A stretch of DNA of 64,000 bases. Origin: Pectinophora gossypiella (taxonomy: Eukaryota > Arthropoda > Insecta > Lepidoptera > Gelechiidae). Below are positions 56,301 to 64,000 of this stretch, one piece after another. The notes under the pieces were generated by a model. That model did not search any database, had not been told where the DNA came from, and saw nothing but the letters and a program-made list of their open reading frames with translations. The position numbers were made by a program, and so were the translations under genes. Every line of letters begins with the position of its first letter. Within the stretch, counting starts at the first letter, position 1. The stretch is from contig NW_026063264.1 in NCBI RefSeq assembly GCF_024362695.1, positions 186,001-250,000 of the forward strand, written 5' to 3'.

Positions 56301-56605
56301 GGACTGAAGTCGTAAACATAGAATGTATGCGGCCCTTTATCTTCTCCAAAATATTTACGCCAATACGGAGTTTCAATCAGTCCGTCATGGGATGTTATTC
56401 CATGTGATGTCCTAACAGTGAATTTACTCGGCCTCCAATATTCCGAAAAATACTGCGCGGCTTTATTAGTTATAAATGAGCGTTGGCTTCCTGTGTCGAT
56501 CAGAACTTTCAAATTAGGACTATCCGTCTCAAAATAAGGTAGGTAAGATTTTACATGATTAAATTCTATAAGTTTTCGTCGTTCTGAGGCTCGTTGTAAA
56601 AATTT
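53303..56605 (-). CDS. pol: Errantivirus Pol: protease, reverse transcriptase, RNase H, integrase
   Basis: Expressed by -1 frameshift from gag, so it has no own ATG; the frame is open from 56629. Numbering from the TTG at 56512: aspartic protease L-I-D-T-G-S (Asp6); reverse transcriptase with T-L-D-L-T-S-G-Y and the catalytic Y-L-D-D at 308-311; RNase H with T-T-D-A-S-D, T-E-R-E-L, R-T-D-H-K and V-A-D-A-L-S-R, all four acidic positions present. Integrase zinc site His742, His748, Cys778, Cys781; catalytic Asp811, Asp861, Glu897, spaced as D,D(35)E. A low-complexity Ser/Pro/Asp linker (about residues 575-640) separates RNase H from integrase. Roughly 1,070 residues after the TTG is normal for errantiviruses. 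No stop or frame break is seen, so all enzymatic parts look intact. Ends in an S-S-S-S-S tail; TGA at 53305-53303. Confidence 0.93.
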   Translation of the reverse strand, partial: KFLQRASERRKLIEFNHVKSYLPYFETDSPNLKVLIDTGSQRSFITNKAAQYFSEYWRPSKFTVRTSHGITSHDGLIETPYWRKYFGEDKGPHTFYVYDFSPKYDILMGTEMIEQIEAKIDLKERKLSLPGKEILIFHMTDDDSLNIDDLCKTYADLFTEDVTNSATTTVKHKIILTAEEPIYQRPFRLPQIQQEEVNSQVDKLLQENIIRPSESPWASPVHIIPKKLDQSGKPKWRMVIDYRRLNEVTKSDKYPLPNIEELFSKLQGNNYFTTLDLTSGYHQIKMDEDSIEKTAFSTPNGHYEFLRMPFGLKNAPATFQRMMNSVFKNEIMRNICLVYLDDIIIYSKTKQEHINRLQQVFEALRKANLKLNKNKCVFMKEEIEFLGHVLNKDGLKPNQKKIEAIQKFPIPKTLREIRAFLGLIGYYRKFVPNLSKIIKPLTEATKKNAIINISDKKYIDAINTCKHLLTNAPILAFPDFNKSFVITTDASDVALGAVLSQDGHPIVYASRTLSDTERKYNTTERELLGILWAVTQFRPYIYGRKFILRTDHKALIWLSKLKEPNQRLTRWKLKLQDYDFAIEHVKGKDNYVADALSRVEIFHTDDSSSSPQPGPSNMPPTPRNQRTDSMRVNVEDDLSLSDSSESGTPRGTVHSNQRDSDSGIPIIDAYPPKRLHRAIFEYAPYKKALLRNGIWYFYIPPEDEEQTIKEFMLEYLSHEKYAFIIPNDDLYCRISEVYRKYFDHSKFKPTRFTKSLVEITDKEEQLRLIKDYHLQENRHAGIESLYRQLREKYYWENMKKQIKNFVLHCETCKKEKYNRHPYTTLAYETETPYEPMEVWHIDFMSLERQWYLTIIDKFSKYAIVKPTEKSRVYDTLIEIFAMIGAPRKIVHDGEQSFCSEIVKELFQIYSIVDHTTSPQHHKSNSDVERLHNTIQELYRLQRDSDLDRTQKIHYITHAYNNTTHSTINMTPFEVHFGRKPKLKSFDNLRVVIQQYTAQQKDFVNKLNKNVHDLIKRQKEQRNNYTNKRVRPPKTFDIGDLAYLKNSMADRHKTKSRFLGPYKIVSIEPNNKYKLSNGRTYHIEELIVTEPSLPSVSSSSS
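53341..53349 (-). promoter_or_regulatory. Probable env splice acceptor
   Basis: Minus strand TTGTTACAG. It precedes the continuous env frame by 34 bases and is followed by an uninterrupted reading into env. Donor not identified. Confidence 0.5.
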
Positions 56606-57840
56606 AAATTTTGGTGATTTGGTGGCGGATTAGAATAACTATAATTTTCTTTCTCACCTGGAAACTCTTCGTACTCTTCATATTCCTCGTACGGTTCTGG
56701 GTCGTACTCATTTTCTTCCGGATGATAAAACACTTCCTTTGCGACATAACCACGTCCCAAGTTCACTTCACCAGGACGTAATCGCGGCGCAGTTCTCATG
56801 GAAACATCTTCCGTCTCCGGTTTATTAGCACTTACTGGTTGTGGCTTGTATTGTTCAAAATAAGTATGTCGAGGTTGGTTGAATACGTTATTAGCGTTCG
56901 GTTTCCATGGGTATCGTTGATGATACGGGATACTCTGTTTATTCTGTCCGACTTGTCGTTGTGTCACAAACGGTGTCGATTGATAATTATTATAGCTTTG
57001 TTTGGGTGCGGCATTACTCGGTCCTGGTTGTTGATACTTGAACATATTGTTATTATGTTGAGACGATTGTTGATTTATGATTCGCGGGGGTGGCAAAATT
57101 TGCGAGAATTTTTGCTTAATGTTATCAAATCGACCTTCGGCCTCTAGTTGTAGTATTTTTTGTGCAGTGTCATTAAAGTTGCAATTTGAAACATATATTT
57201 GATCGTGATAAGGAAGACTGTTTCGTAGGGTGTTTTGAGCGGTATTTATATAAGGGTCCATCACTTCTTCGATGATTACTTTATTATTATATTTATCCGC
57301 AAGCTTACTTTTAATAAAAAACAGTTTTTGTTTAAGCTCAAATATAAGATCTTTATAACTTCCCTTTTTCTTGACGTTTGACAGCTCTATGAGCAACGTA
57401 TTAAAATCACGATTATCTCCACACTCTGCTTTCAGGACGGCCACTATGTTCGCCCATTCAAACCCATGATCTACCATAGAAACACTAAGGGCAGCTTTCC
57501 CTTCTAACTTGCTCAATAGCAACATAACTGTTTCTTTCGATTCATTAACTATTTCTAACCATTGTTTGGCAGAATTAACATAATTATATAAAGTAAATGG
57601 TTCTCCATCATATGTGGGAACAAAATTTATCAACGTTTTTGGGTCCATTGTAGTTAACGATGTCTCTTTAGCTATGGGACTAAACTCACCACAAGGGACA
57701 CTTAATGAGCTGCGCGATTCAGCGGAGCTTAAACCACCCACAATACTATGACTTGGGTCGGATTCACTACCGATATTCTTAGATCTAAATACAAAAGTTG
57801 GAGGTTTGAGGAAGAAGGGCTTGGATCGGGAAGGATTCAT
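56566..57840 (-). CDS. gag: Errantivirus Gag
   Basis: A 424-residue structural polyprotein for the virus-like particle. The capsid-like part lies in the middle (residues with D-P-K-T-L-I-N-F-V-P-T-Y-D-G to K-S-K-L-A-D-K-Y-N); the C-terminal third is Gln/Asn/Pro-rich and ends in an acidic Tyr/Glu segment. No CCHC zinc knuckle is present, as is usual for errantivirus Gag. I place the start at the ATG at 57840; the ATG at 57648, whose product starts M-D-P-K-T-L-I-N, is an equally reasonable start and would make a 360-residue protein. The 3' end overlaps the pol frame by 64 bases, where the frameshift site lies. Little catalytic information is expected from Gag, so assignment rests on position and general features. 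Confidence 0.85.
   Translation of the reverse strand: MNPSRSKPFFLKPPTFVFRSKNIGSESDPSHSIVGGLSSAESRSSLSVPCGEFSPIAKETSLTTMDPKTLINFVPTYDGEPFTLYNYVNSAKQWLEIVNESKETVMLLLSKLEGKAALSVSMVDHGFEWANIVAVLKAECGDNRDFNTLLIELSNVKKKGSYKDLIFELKQKLFFIKSKLADKYNNKVIIEEVMDPYINTAQNTLRNSLPYHDQIYVSNCNFNDTAQKILQLEAEGRFDNIKQKFSQILPPPRIINQQSSQHNNNMFKYQQPGPSNAAPKQSYNNYQSTPFVTQRQVGQNKQSIPYHQRYPWKPNANNVFNQPRHTYFEQYKPQPVSANKPETEDVSMRTAPRLRPGEVNLGRGYVAKEVFYHPEENEYDPEPYEEYEEYEEFPGEKENYSYSNPPPNHQNLNFYNEPQNDENL
56599..56611 (-). promoter_or_regulatory. -1 frameshift site: two overlapping slippery heptamers
   Basis: In the gag frame A-AAT-TTA (56611-56605) is followed at once by A-AAT-TTT (56605-56599), sharing one A. Both fit X-XXY-YYZ. 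They lie inside the 64-base gag/pol overlap and upstream of the gag TAG (56568-56566). Confidence 0.8.
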
Positions 57841-58029
57841 ACAAAAGGGCACTCACAGCAGCAGCAGCACGGTGGCGCGGGTCAGCAACATAGCTTCTTT
57901 CTTGACAAATTTATTTGTTGGGCTTCCCAGTTAGAAGACTTGAGAGTCACACGAAGCTCTGCTAGTTACGACGTACGGGACTTTCTGGATCACGTTGCTC
58001 GATTTTCCAGCGGATTTTCGCGAAACTGG

Positions 58030-58047
58030 GCCCCACGTTGGGCGCCA
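58030..58047 (-). promoter_or_regulatory. Primer binding site, tRNA-Lys(CUU) type
   Basis: Minus strand TGGCGCCCAACGTGGGGC next to the 5' LTR. It matches the complement of the 3' end of insect tRNA-Lys(CUU), the usual gypsy/errantivirus primer. It overlaps the LTR edge by one base. Confidence 0.88.
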
Positions 58048-58434
58048 GTCAAAATAACTGAAGCTTTACTGACTTTAAAAAAAAATATTTATTTGAATTT
58101 TTTAACACAAGTACTTATGTTAAAGAATTACAAAGAGTGACCTAAACTACTCTAAAACTACCAGTGGTGTGAATCCCCTCTTCAGAGCGCAGGTGGCTTA
58201 TATAGTGGTCAGACCATTACTTCTCTATTGTTCCGGACGAAGACAAAACAGATAATTCCATTGGAGACTTATTGACCATTAAGGTGTTTGGTTTTCAAAA
58301 ATACACCTCTCATTCTTGGTGGTCCAAGGTGTCAACAAGATCGTTTGGGTTTTGGGTTGAACTGTCTGCTGAAAAGCTGTCTGGTGCAAAGTCATTATAT
58401 TTTTAGATGCTTCTCTGTGTTGAGTCGGTTGACT
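58047..58434 (-). repeat. 5' LTR of the errantivirus
   Basis: 388 bp; reading the minus strand, a TATA-like TATATAAG (58204-58197) and a polyadenylation signal AATAAA (58093-58088) are present. It also carries a displaced copy of the env 3' coding end (58279-58434), not expressed as env. Confidence 0.95.
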
Positions 58435-58438
58435 CGTG
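58435..58438. repeat. Target site duplication CGTG (right)
   Basis: Partner of 51466-51469. Confidence 0.9.
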
Positions 58439-58530
58439 TATGAAGCGATTGATGAAAATGGAGGAAGCAAGAGAAGTGTGCGGATCGAAGCAAATGGAAT
58501 ATAGTCATGAGTTTATGTATGTGTAATTCA
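58439..58530 (+). pseudogene. LINE remnant hit by the errantivirus (right part)
   Basis: Reads M-K-R-L-M-K-M-E-E-A-R-E-V-C-G-S-K-Q-M-E from 58440, the family Q C-terminal end, followed by ATAGTCATGAGTTTATGTAT. Continuous with 51301-51469 when the provirus is disregarded. Confidence 0.6.
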
Positions 58531-59401
58531 GCTGTTTTTTCTTCATCCGCAGTTCGTTAGTTGTCGAGGATCTTCATAATTGGGTTTTCACTAATTTTCC
58601 ACGCTCTTGTTAGTGTAACATTCTCGATGCTTCTTTTTACAAAAAAGCAATGTATAATAAATAATAAAAATTTCAAAAGCAACAACAAAATAACATAATT
58701 GGATATAATGACAAAATAAAATTATAGTTTAAAATTAGTCAGTCCATCACGTTAGAGGACAAGGGGCGAGTGGGAGATGATTATGAAGCACGAAACATTA
58801 AATTTATTCAAGACCCTGATCAAGTATGGACCGTAACTCACGAAGTAACTTACGAGTGTTTTCCTAAACATTCCTGAGTCCTCACTCACATAAACTTCCA
58901 GCACATTTTTGCACGTTACGAGATTCTTTCGCCGTTCCACACAAGACTTTAAAACTACACAAACTGGTACAGATTGAAAGCGTTATTGAGCCCGAACTAT
59001 GGAGAGCTTCAAGGGAACTATCTGAACTATCCCTAAGATGCCTCATCATCTTTAATCGCTGCAGACAGCGGCTGCTAATGAGAAAAATAATGAGAGCCCA
59101 GTCAAAGCTGGCTTAATCAACACCCTGGTATTGATTAATCCAGCGTTGACTGTGCACCGTAGCCTTGCGTTTTAGCCTCGTTTTTTGCAACAGGCCTGGG
59201 TTTGATGCCAAAGTTTCTCTTATTTTGTCTCTCTTTGTACTGATGAAAAACTATTAGTATTTTTCCTTTTGAGAGCTGCTCTTCGATAAGTATACTTTAT
59301 TTAAATTGAGTCGTTCTAATTTAATGTTAAGTTCTCAAATTACAGCAGAAGCTCTGTAATATTTCTAAGATTATTTACCAAATAGACAGATCTATTTGTC
59401 A
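58531..59401. other. Unannotated spacer
   Basis: 58595-58640 is a minus-strand family E/Y fragment (ACTAACAAGAGCGTGG). Otherwise nothing. Confidence 0.35.
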
Positions 59402-59518
59402 AACGGTACACACGTTGGTCTAACAGAAAGTTGGGTGAGGTGTGGGTACGTAGTTCATTTTGCGATGGATGGACCTCTGACTACCCCAATTGGGATGTGG
59501 TTATGAGCTTTTGTATGT
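59402..59518 (+). repeat. SINE-like family P, copy 3
   Basis: CACGTTGGTCTAACAGAAAG, GTGAGGTGTGGGTACGTAGT and CCCAATTGGGATGTGGTTAT. Confidence 0.6.
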
Positions 59519-59564
59519 CACACGGTAAATACTACTTACATGCATTAAAAGTACGGCAATATTT

Positions 59565-59650
59565 TTCAAATCTAATATTGCACAGAACTTAATTTTAATA
59601 ATCAGTCATAATACATGAGTACAATTTTGGCGGCCTTATTGCTCTAGAGC
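59565..59650 (-). repeat. LINE 3' end, family H, fragment
   Basis: TATTGCACAGAACTTAATTT and TTGGCGGCCTTATTGCTCTA. Confidence 0.5.
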
Positions 59651-59900
59651 ATTTTCTAATTTGTCGATGTTTTTTTCTCAAAGTAATTCCCTGTCTCCAA
59701 ATGCGACAGCTTAGGATTCCCCAATGATAAACGACGAGTTTATTGCATAAATCTGGTGAACGTAAGAACTGGGTGAAACAAGATAATGTGTACCTTTGTT
59801 CCATCTGAGCATCGACTTTGGTCTTTGAGACCTACGGCTTAGAGCGGCGCTTAAGTCATGAACGGTCAAGGGCTTGGAATATTTTTTTGAAGTGCAGTTT

Positions 59901-60060
59901 TCATTATCACAGTTGGCTCGACCTTTACGAGTATATACGTAGACGGCGATACGGCTCACCGCCTATCACGTTGGTCTAACAGAAAGCTCGGTGAGGTGTA
60001 AGTACTTAGTTCATCTTGTGATGGATGTACCTACCTTTGATTACCCCAAATGGGATAAAA
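59901..60060 (+). repeat. SINE-like family P, copy 4
   Basis: CACAGTTGGCTCGACC, GACGGCGATACGGCTCACCG and AAAGCTCGGTGAGGTGTAAG. Confidence 0.65.
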
Positions 60061-61131
60061 TTTTGAATAATGGCATTGTCATAGAGTCCCCCAACGTCGA
60101 TTCCCGCTACAGTGAGTCTGTTAATAGCGAGTGGCTGAACGTCGCGTCAGTCATTACATTTGTTTATATTCTTCATTTGACTCTTTTTTTTTCTTGTCAA
60201 CAGAGTTGATTTCATTGATAACCAGGAGACCTATTATAAATTCTTATCGCGATCCACTTTCTGATGTCAAAGCAAAGAGGAATATGAGCATACGAGACCT
60301 AGTTATGCGAAGTTGGTGTCGTTTCTTTAGAAGAGCAATTCATACGCCGGAGTGAGCTGAAGCTCTGTTGATGGATGGTATTAACGATTGAGTGCAAGCT
60401 GAATGGTAAGCTAAAAAATTTTACTTATAAAATAAAATAAATTTATAATTAAAATATAAATATTTATAAATAAAATGATTGGCTGATTATTATTTCCGTA
60501 CAACTGTCCTTTCTGAACTGTCATTTCGAGACAAAACAGTTGAACAGTGGAGTTTGGATTTTAAAAAAGATTGGGGCCGTAGGACCATTTTGTATATTTA
60601 TTTATTTATTATAGTGCATCAACAGTAGTATATACACAAACGAAAATAAAATACACATAGGGAAAGTTCTGGTATGGCATGTGTACATATATAAGAATAA
60701 AAATAAAATAATTTTATTGCCAGTAACAATCTACATTTTTCTATAAGAACTAAGTATTAATTATGAATATTACGAATACGGGCAAAAGGAAATGGCTCAG
60801 CTTGTGCTGTGGTGGAGCCATGCTCTGGCGCCATCCAGGGCTGGTCTTCAGTCATTTCCTCTTCCTGGGATATTGTGCGGAAGTAATTCTGTACCGTCAT
60901 TGAAAAGTAATACAACTCGATAGCCGATTTCGGCTACAGCGATTACTGCTTCACACGGTAATTCATTTCTTAGGGTTAGGTTAGGTTGTTTAGGTTTGCT
61001 GGACTGTTCCTAAGTGTGCCCTAATATAAGCACATAAGCCATGAGAGAAATCATTGTAGGGTCAAAAAATACTATCAGAACCCTATCTCACTATGACAGC
61101 ATGTTCGCGTCACCTCGGTTGCGGTAACATT
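60061..61131. other. Unannotated 1.07-kb stretch
   Basis: No recognised motif in the short frames present. Confidence 0.35.
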
Positions 61132-61200
61132 TGTTTTTTTTTTTGACGTGACTTATTGTAGATTTGCTGCAGATAGCGTTAACTACTTGGCCGAGAACGC
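61132..61200 (-). repeat. Retroposon family C, 3' tip
   Basis: T-run then GACGTGACTTATTGTAGATT and GTTAACTACTTGGCCGAG. Confidence 0.65.
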
Positions 61201-61892
61201 TAATAATAAAATGTATGCAGTTCTATAAACTTGTACCTCACCTAGTTACGCAATTATTACTAGCTGGTGGTGCAACTATGGTGTCCTAGTAAGACAGGGA
61301 CTTCATCATCAGCCCACTACAGTCTACTGCTTTACATTATGCCTCTCCCAAGGCGCGCCACAAAGTACTAACCTCCGCCGTCCGCCGCCCGCCATCTTGC
61401 CAGTGATCGACCCTAGTTATATACAGTGATACCCTTCGGGCAAGTCTGGGGCCAAGAGCAAACCCATCAAACGTAAAAAAAATAACCTTAATACTACCGA
61501 GTAGGATGGCTGCTTTTCACCTTCGATAATACAAAATGACATTTAAAAAAATATATTCTTAAAATGTAAGTAAATACCCAGAAAAGTAACTCAAAATCTG
61601 TAACACGCACCACACGCGGAAACCAAGCAAGCATAGAAACGGAACGACCGCCGCAATCCCGTCAGTAAATCTCGTAAAAAGGATTTGCCCCTTGTATCCA
61701 GGGCCGATTTACAACCACAATACGACTATCACCGTGTACAGGGTGCGTGAACATTCACTCGACCCTAGACGCCTTTTGAAGGGCAATTGAATGAAAGAAG
61801 GAGACTTGGACACACTTTCGTGGGTTGAAAAGAATTAACAAGATAAATAGTACGCCCCATTGGTCACAGGCTAGAACTTATAGGTGTATAAG
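61201..61892. other. Spacer with one repeat crumb
   Basis: 61300-61365 (CAGCCCACTACAGTCTACTG, CCTCTCCCAAGGCGCGCCAC) resembles a repeat I recognise as widespread in lepidopterans. The rest is unrecognised. Confidence 0.35.
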
Positions 61893-62000
61893 CAATTCGC
61901 TCCCCTCCTATTATATGAGACTTAAACACAACTGGTGAAGAGTGGGTGTATATACTATACCTACCCCTGCTTCTGCCTACCCCTTTCGGGTTAGAGGTGT
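61893..62000 (+). repeat. Repeat family R, copy 2
   Basis: ATATGAGACTTAAACACAAC, GAAGAGTGGGTGTATATACT and CTACCCCTTTCGGGTTAG. Confidence 0.5.
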
Positions 62001-62637
62001 GATGATTTGTTATGTTTGTTATGGTTGAAAGCATAACTATGGAGGTTTCTGGCCAGCTAAAGTCCCTACATTTTAATTACCATAACCTCTCTCAGTCAAG
62101 CATGTGAATTTTTGATTTATTCAATCTTCTATAAATTGCTTTACTAGCTATCTTCTAAGAAATAAAGCTTTATTTTCGGATCCTTTGGGGTATACCTTTT
62201 AAACAGGTATTTATTACTTGTAAAAGGTTTTCTATTTAGAACTTCCAAAGTTTCATACGTCAAACTTATTTGATTTATTGAATTACAGTTACATAGTAGG
62301 TATAATTTTGTAGGAAAATTATTTTGTAATTTATTGATAAAGTTCGCATAATAATAACCGTACTTCGTACCAATATTGTTCTGTATTCCTAATACACCAG
62401 ACATTCAAAACCTGAACATCCTATATGTTAGTGTAGTTTTTTCGAATCGCTTAAAGCGCAATAATTTGGTTATATGAGACAATATTTTCATTTCATGTTA
62501 AAATCGTCCTCTTTTATTTCCCAATAGCGTGCATTTTTAATGGCTTCCATGTTTCAGAATTTTTCTAATCACTTGTAAACGCAACCCAAATAAATTAATT
62601 TTATTGCTTTCTATTTGTGAGTAAGGAATAATACTTC
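62001..62637. other. Unannotated spacer
   Basis: An 86-codon minus frame (62144-62404) is Asn/Tyr/Lys-rich, as random AT-rich DNA would be; not called a gene. Confidence 0.35.
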
Positions 62638-62802
62638 GTATAGAACTGCAACTCTCCGTTCCCCACCAGCGTCTGAGCTAGGTTTACCTCACCCCTCTCG
62701 GTCTTACTTTGGTCTTGAATCGTACGGGCATCAGACGTCACACACAGATGTGCGTCTAAAATAACGTCAATGTGTAGTGTCTGTGTAAAACGAGGTTTTT
62801 GT
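62638..62802 (-). repeat. Repeat family Z, copy 2
   Basis: Inverted match to 8714-8890. Confidence 0.55.
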
Positions 62803-63174
62803 ATGAAATGTCCGGTATGTGGTTGAAGGTAATAAATACAATTACAATTTGCCTTAATGTTTACTGTTTATTTATTTGTACTTTCTTGTGTAAGTTGCTT
62901 TTATTGCGTGTTTTGATTGTAAGTTATTTGTTATTTCGTGTTTTGTTTTTTATCTGTTCTGTGGTTTCCCTTTATAATAAACGTTTCTATTATGTTAAAA
63001 ATAGTTATTATTGTGTTACATAACTAATGTAACCAGCCTACTTCCCTAAAGGCCCTGCTTATGTCTGAGGCCCTGTACCGCGATTTTTCTTGCAGCTACT
63101 TTTCCTCAGCAATATAGGTTGTGAAGCTGGAATACTTTTATGCGGATAAGCCGTTCGACATACGCGGCGGTAAA
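62803..63174. other. Spacer with a family W fragment
   Basis: 63046-63135 (GGCCCTGTACCGCGATTTTT, CTTGCAGCTACTTTTCCTC) is a piece of the LINE 3' UTR seen at 20828-21012. Confidence 0.45.
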
Positions 63175-63310
63175 TGAAAACTTCGTGAGGAATCTCACGG
63201 TATGTGACTTAACTTGTATTGGGCTGGTTTTCCCTTCGCGGGTTGGAAGGTCAGACAGGCAGTCGCTTCTGTAAAAAACCGGATTACTAGGGGGATGATG
63301 AAGGCGTTCG
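63175..63310 (-). repeat. Repeat family D
   Basis: GTATTGGGCTGGTTTTCCCT, AAGGTCAGACAGGCAGTCGC and GGGGGATGATGAAGG end. Confidence 0.65.
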
Positions 63311-63324
63311 AAATACATTAAATC

Positions 63325-63455
63325 ACGCCTAATTCCCTTTGGGGTAGGCAGAGATCACGGAATTCCACTTACTACGACCATGACACACCACTTTCGCTTC
63401 TTCCACTCTCATCAAAGACTTCATGCATGCTCGCTGGTTTAGAGTTCTCTTGTCA
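63325..63455 (-). pseudogene. LINE C-terminal remnant, family Q
   Basis: GTAGGCAGAGATCACGGAAT, ACACACCACTTTCGCTTCTT and CATGCTCGCTGGTTTAGAG; decayed copy of 41735-41890. Confidence 0.5.
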
Positions 63456-64000
63456 AAAAAAAAAAAACTTATTTATACACTGACGATATTTTTGAGTTTG
63501 AGTTATGTTTTCAATGGAGGTTACCTACACCTATGAAGACCAAAAGCCTAAATAACATTTTTTTTTAAGTCGTTTAATAATGATGTTTGCACGAATGACA
63601 GACAGACAGTAATATAATTTAAGCAACATTTCCGCTCTTAACTTTATTTATGCCAGTCAGGAAATATTGCACTGTCAGCTTTTCCTTTCTGATGTAAATT
63701 TTTGGAATATATTTATATTTATTTATGATAACAGTATTTTCTCGCAATGGCTTGAATTGATTGGTAGAGAAGTTAAAACAAGGATGGATGTGTAGTCGAC
63801 TGAAAATGTTAGACAAAACTAATCTACTAACTACATGAATAAGACGACGCGTGGAATTATAAGGTATTTACTACAGGTATTTACGGCAGATCCCCATGAC
63901 ACCGTTGTAAAGTTTTGGTTTTGCGTAAAAACAAAAACTGATGGAAAAGTTGTGACGTCATCAATAGAAATGCTCGCAAATTCATACAATTAGTTATTTT
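63456..64000. other. Unannotated end of window
   Basis: Nothing recognised. Confidence 0.4.

Larger units (their letters stand above)
51470..58434 (-). mobile_element. Complete errantivirus (gypsy-type endogenous retrovirus)
   Basis: A 6,965-bp provirus-like element in minus orientation: 5' LTR, tRNA-Lys primer site, gag, pol, env, polypurine tract, 3' LTR. The LTRs are 388 bp each with AGTCAA/TTGACT ends and one mismatch (51846 G against 58423 A). All three frames are open through the expected domains. This is the structure of insect errantiviruses such as gypsy and the moth element TED. The near-identical LTRs and exact CGTG duplication mean it inserted recently. Whether it is active cannot be told from sequence. 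Confidence 0.95.

Noticed and set aside
56094..56315. Plus-strand frames within pol
   Set aside because: Antisense shadows of the pol reading frame.
56566..56590. Slippery site right at the gag stop (GAAAACTTA)
   Set aside because: It does not satisfy X-XXY-YYZ in the gag frame, whereas the two heptamers at 56599-56611 do.
58279..58470. Short frame identical to the env C-terminus
   Set aside because: It is the env tail copy carried in the 5' LTR, not a separate gene.

Overview
The window looks like moth or butterfly (Lepidoptera) nuclear DNA. It is AT-rich and gene-poor, and packed with short repeats of kinds known from lepidopteran genomes: two tRNA-derived SINE families with a shared middle, many 5'-truncated LINE tails, and palindromic MITEs. 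No rRNA, functional tRNA, CRISPR array or bacterial operon is visible. The order and families are inferred from sequence memory only; no database search was possible.

Two loci stand out. (1) 15994-17574 (+) is a single uninterrupted coding exon for a 526-residue gamma-glutamyltransferase / glutathione hydrolase of the bacterial YwrD type. A good 3' splice site (15950-15958) lies just upstream of its ATG. The simplest reading is a bacterial gene acquired by the moth lineage that has gained a 5' non-coding exon. (2) 51470-58434 (-) is a complete envelope-bearing errantivirus (gypsy-type endogenous retrovirus) of 6,965 bp. It has two 388-bp LTRs differing at one position, a 4-bp target duplication CGTG, a tRNA-Lys primer site, a polypurine tract, and open gag, pol and env frames. 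Pol is reached by a -1 frameshift at two overlapping canonical slippery heptamers. Env has no ATG of its own at its start and probably depends on splicing. The last 52 codons of env, stop included, lie inside the 3' LTR. The element landed in the remnant of a LINE.

Layout. 1-1430: nothing recognised. 1430-9200: SINE, LINE and MITE debris, including a SINE split by a LINE (5263-5838) and a MITE inside a MITE (5839-6388). 9202-10953: a 1.75-kb fold-back element. 11-15 kb: sparse repeats. 15.4-18.2 kb: transferase locus. 18.5-51.4 kb: repeat mosaic with several datable nestings, such as a poly(A) retroposon inside a MITE with a 12-bp target duplication, a LINE inside a MITE, a MITE inside a SINE, and an inverted insertion with a 13-bp duplication. 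51.47-58.43 kb: errantivirus. 58.4-64 kb: more repeat debris. Apart from the transferase and the retroviral genes, the short open frames in the window look fortuitous or lie in repeats.
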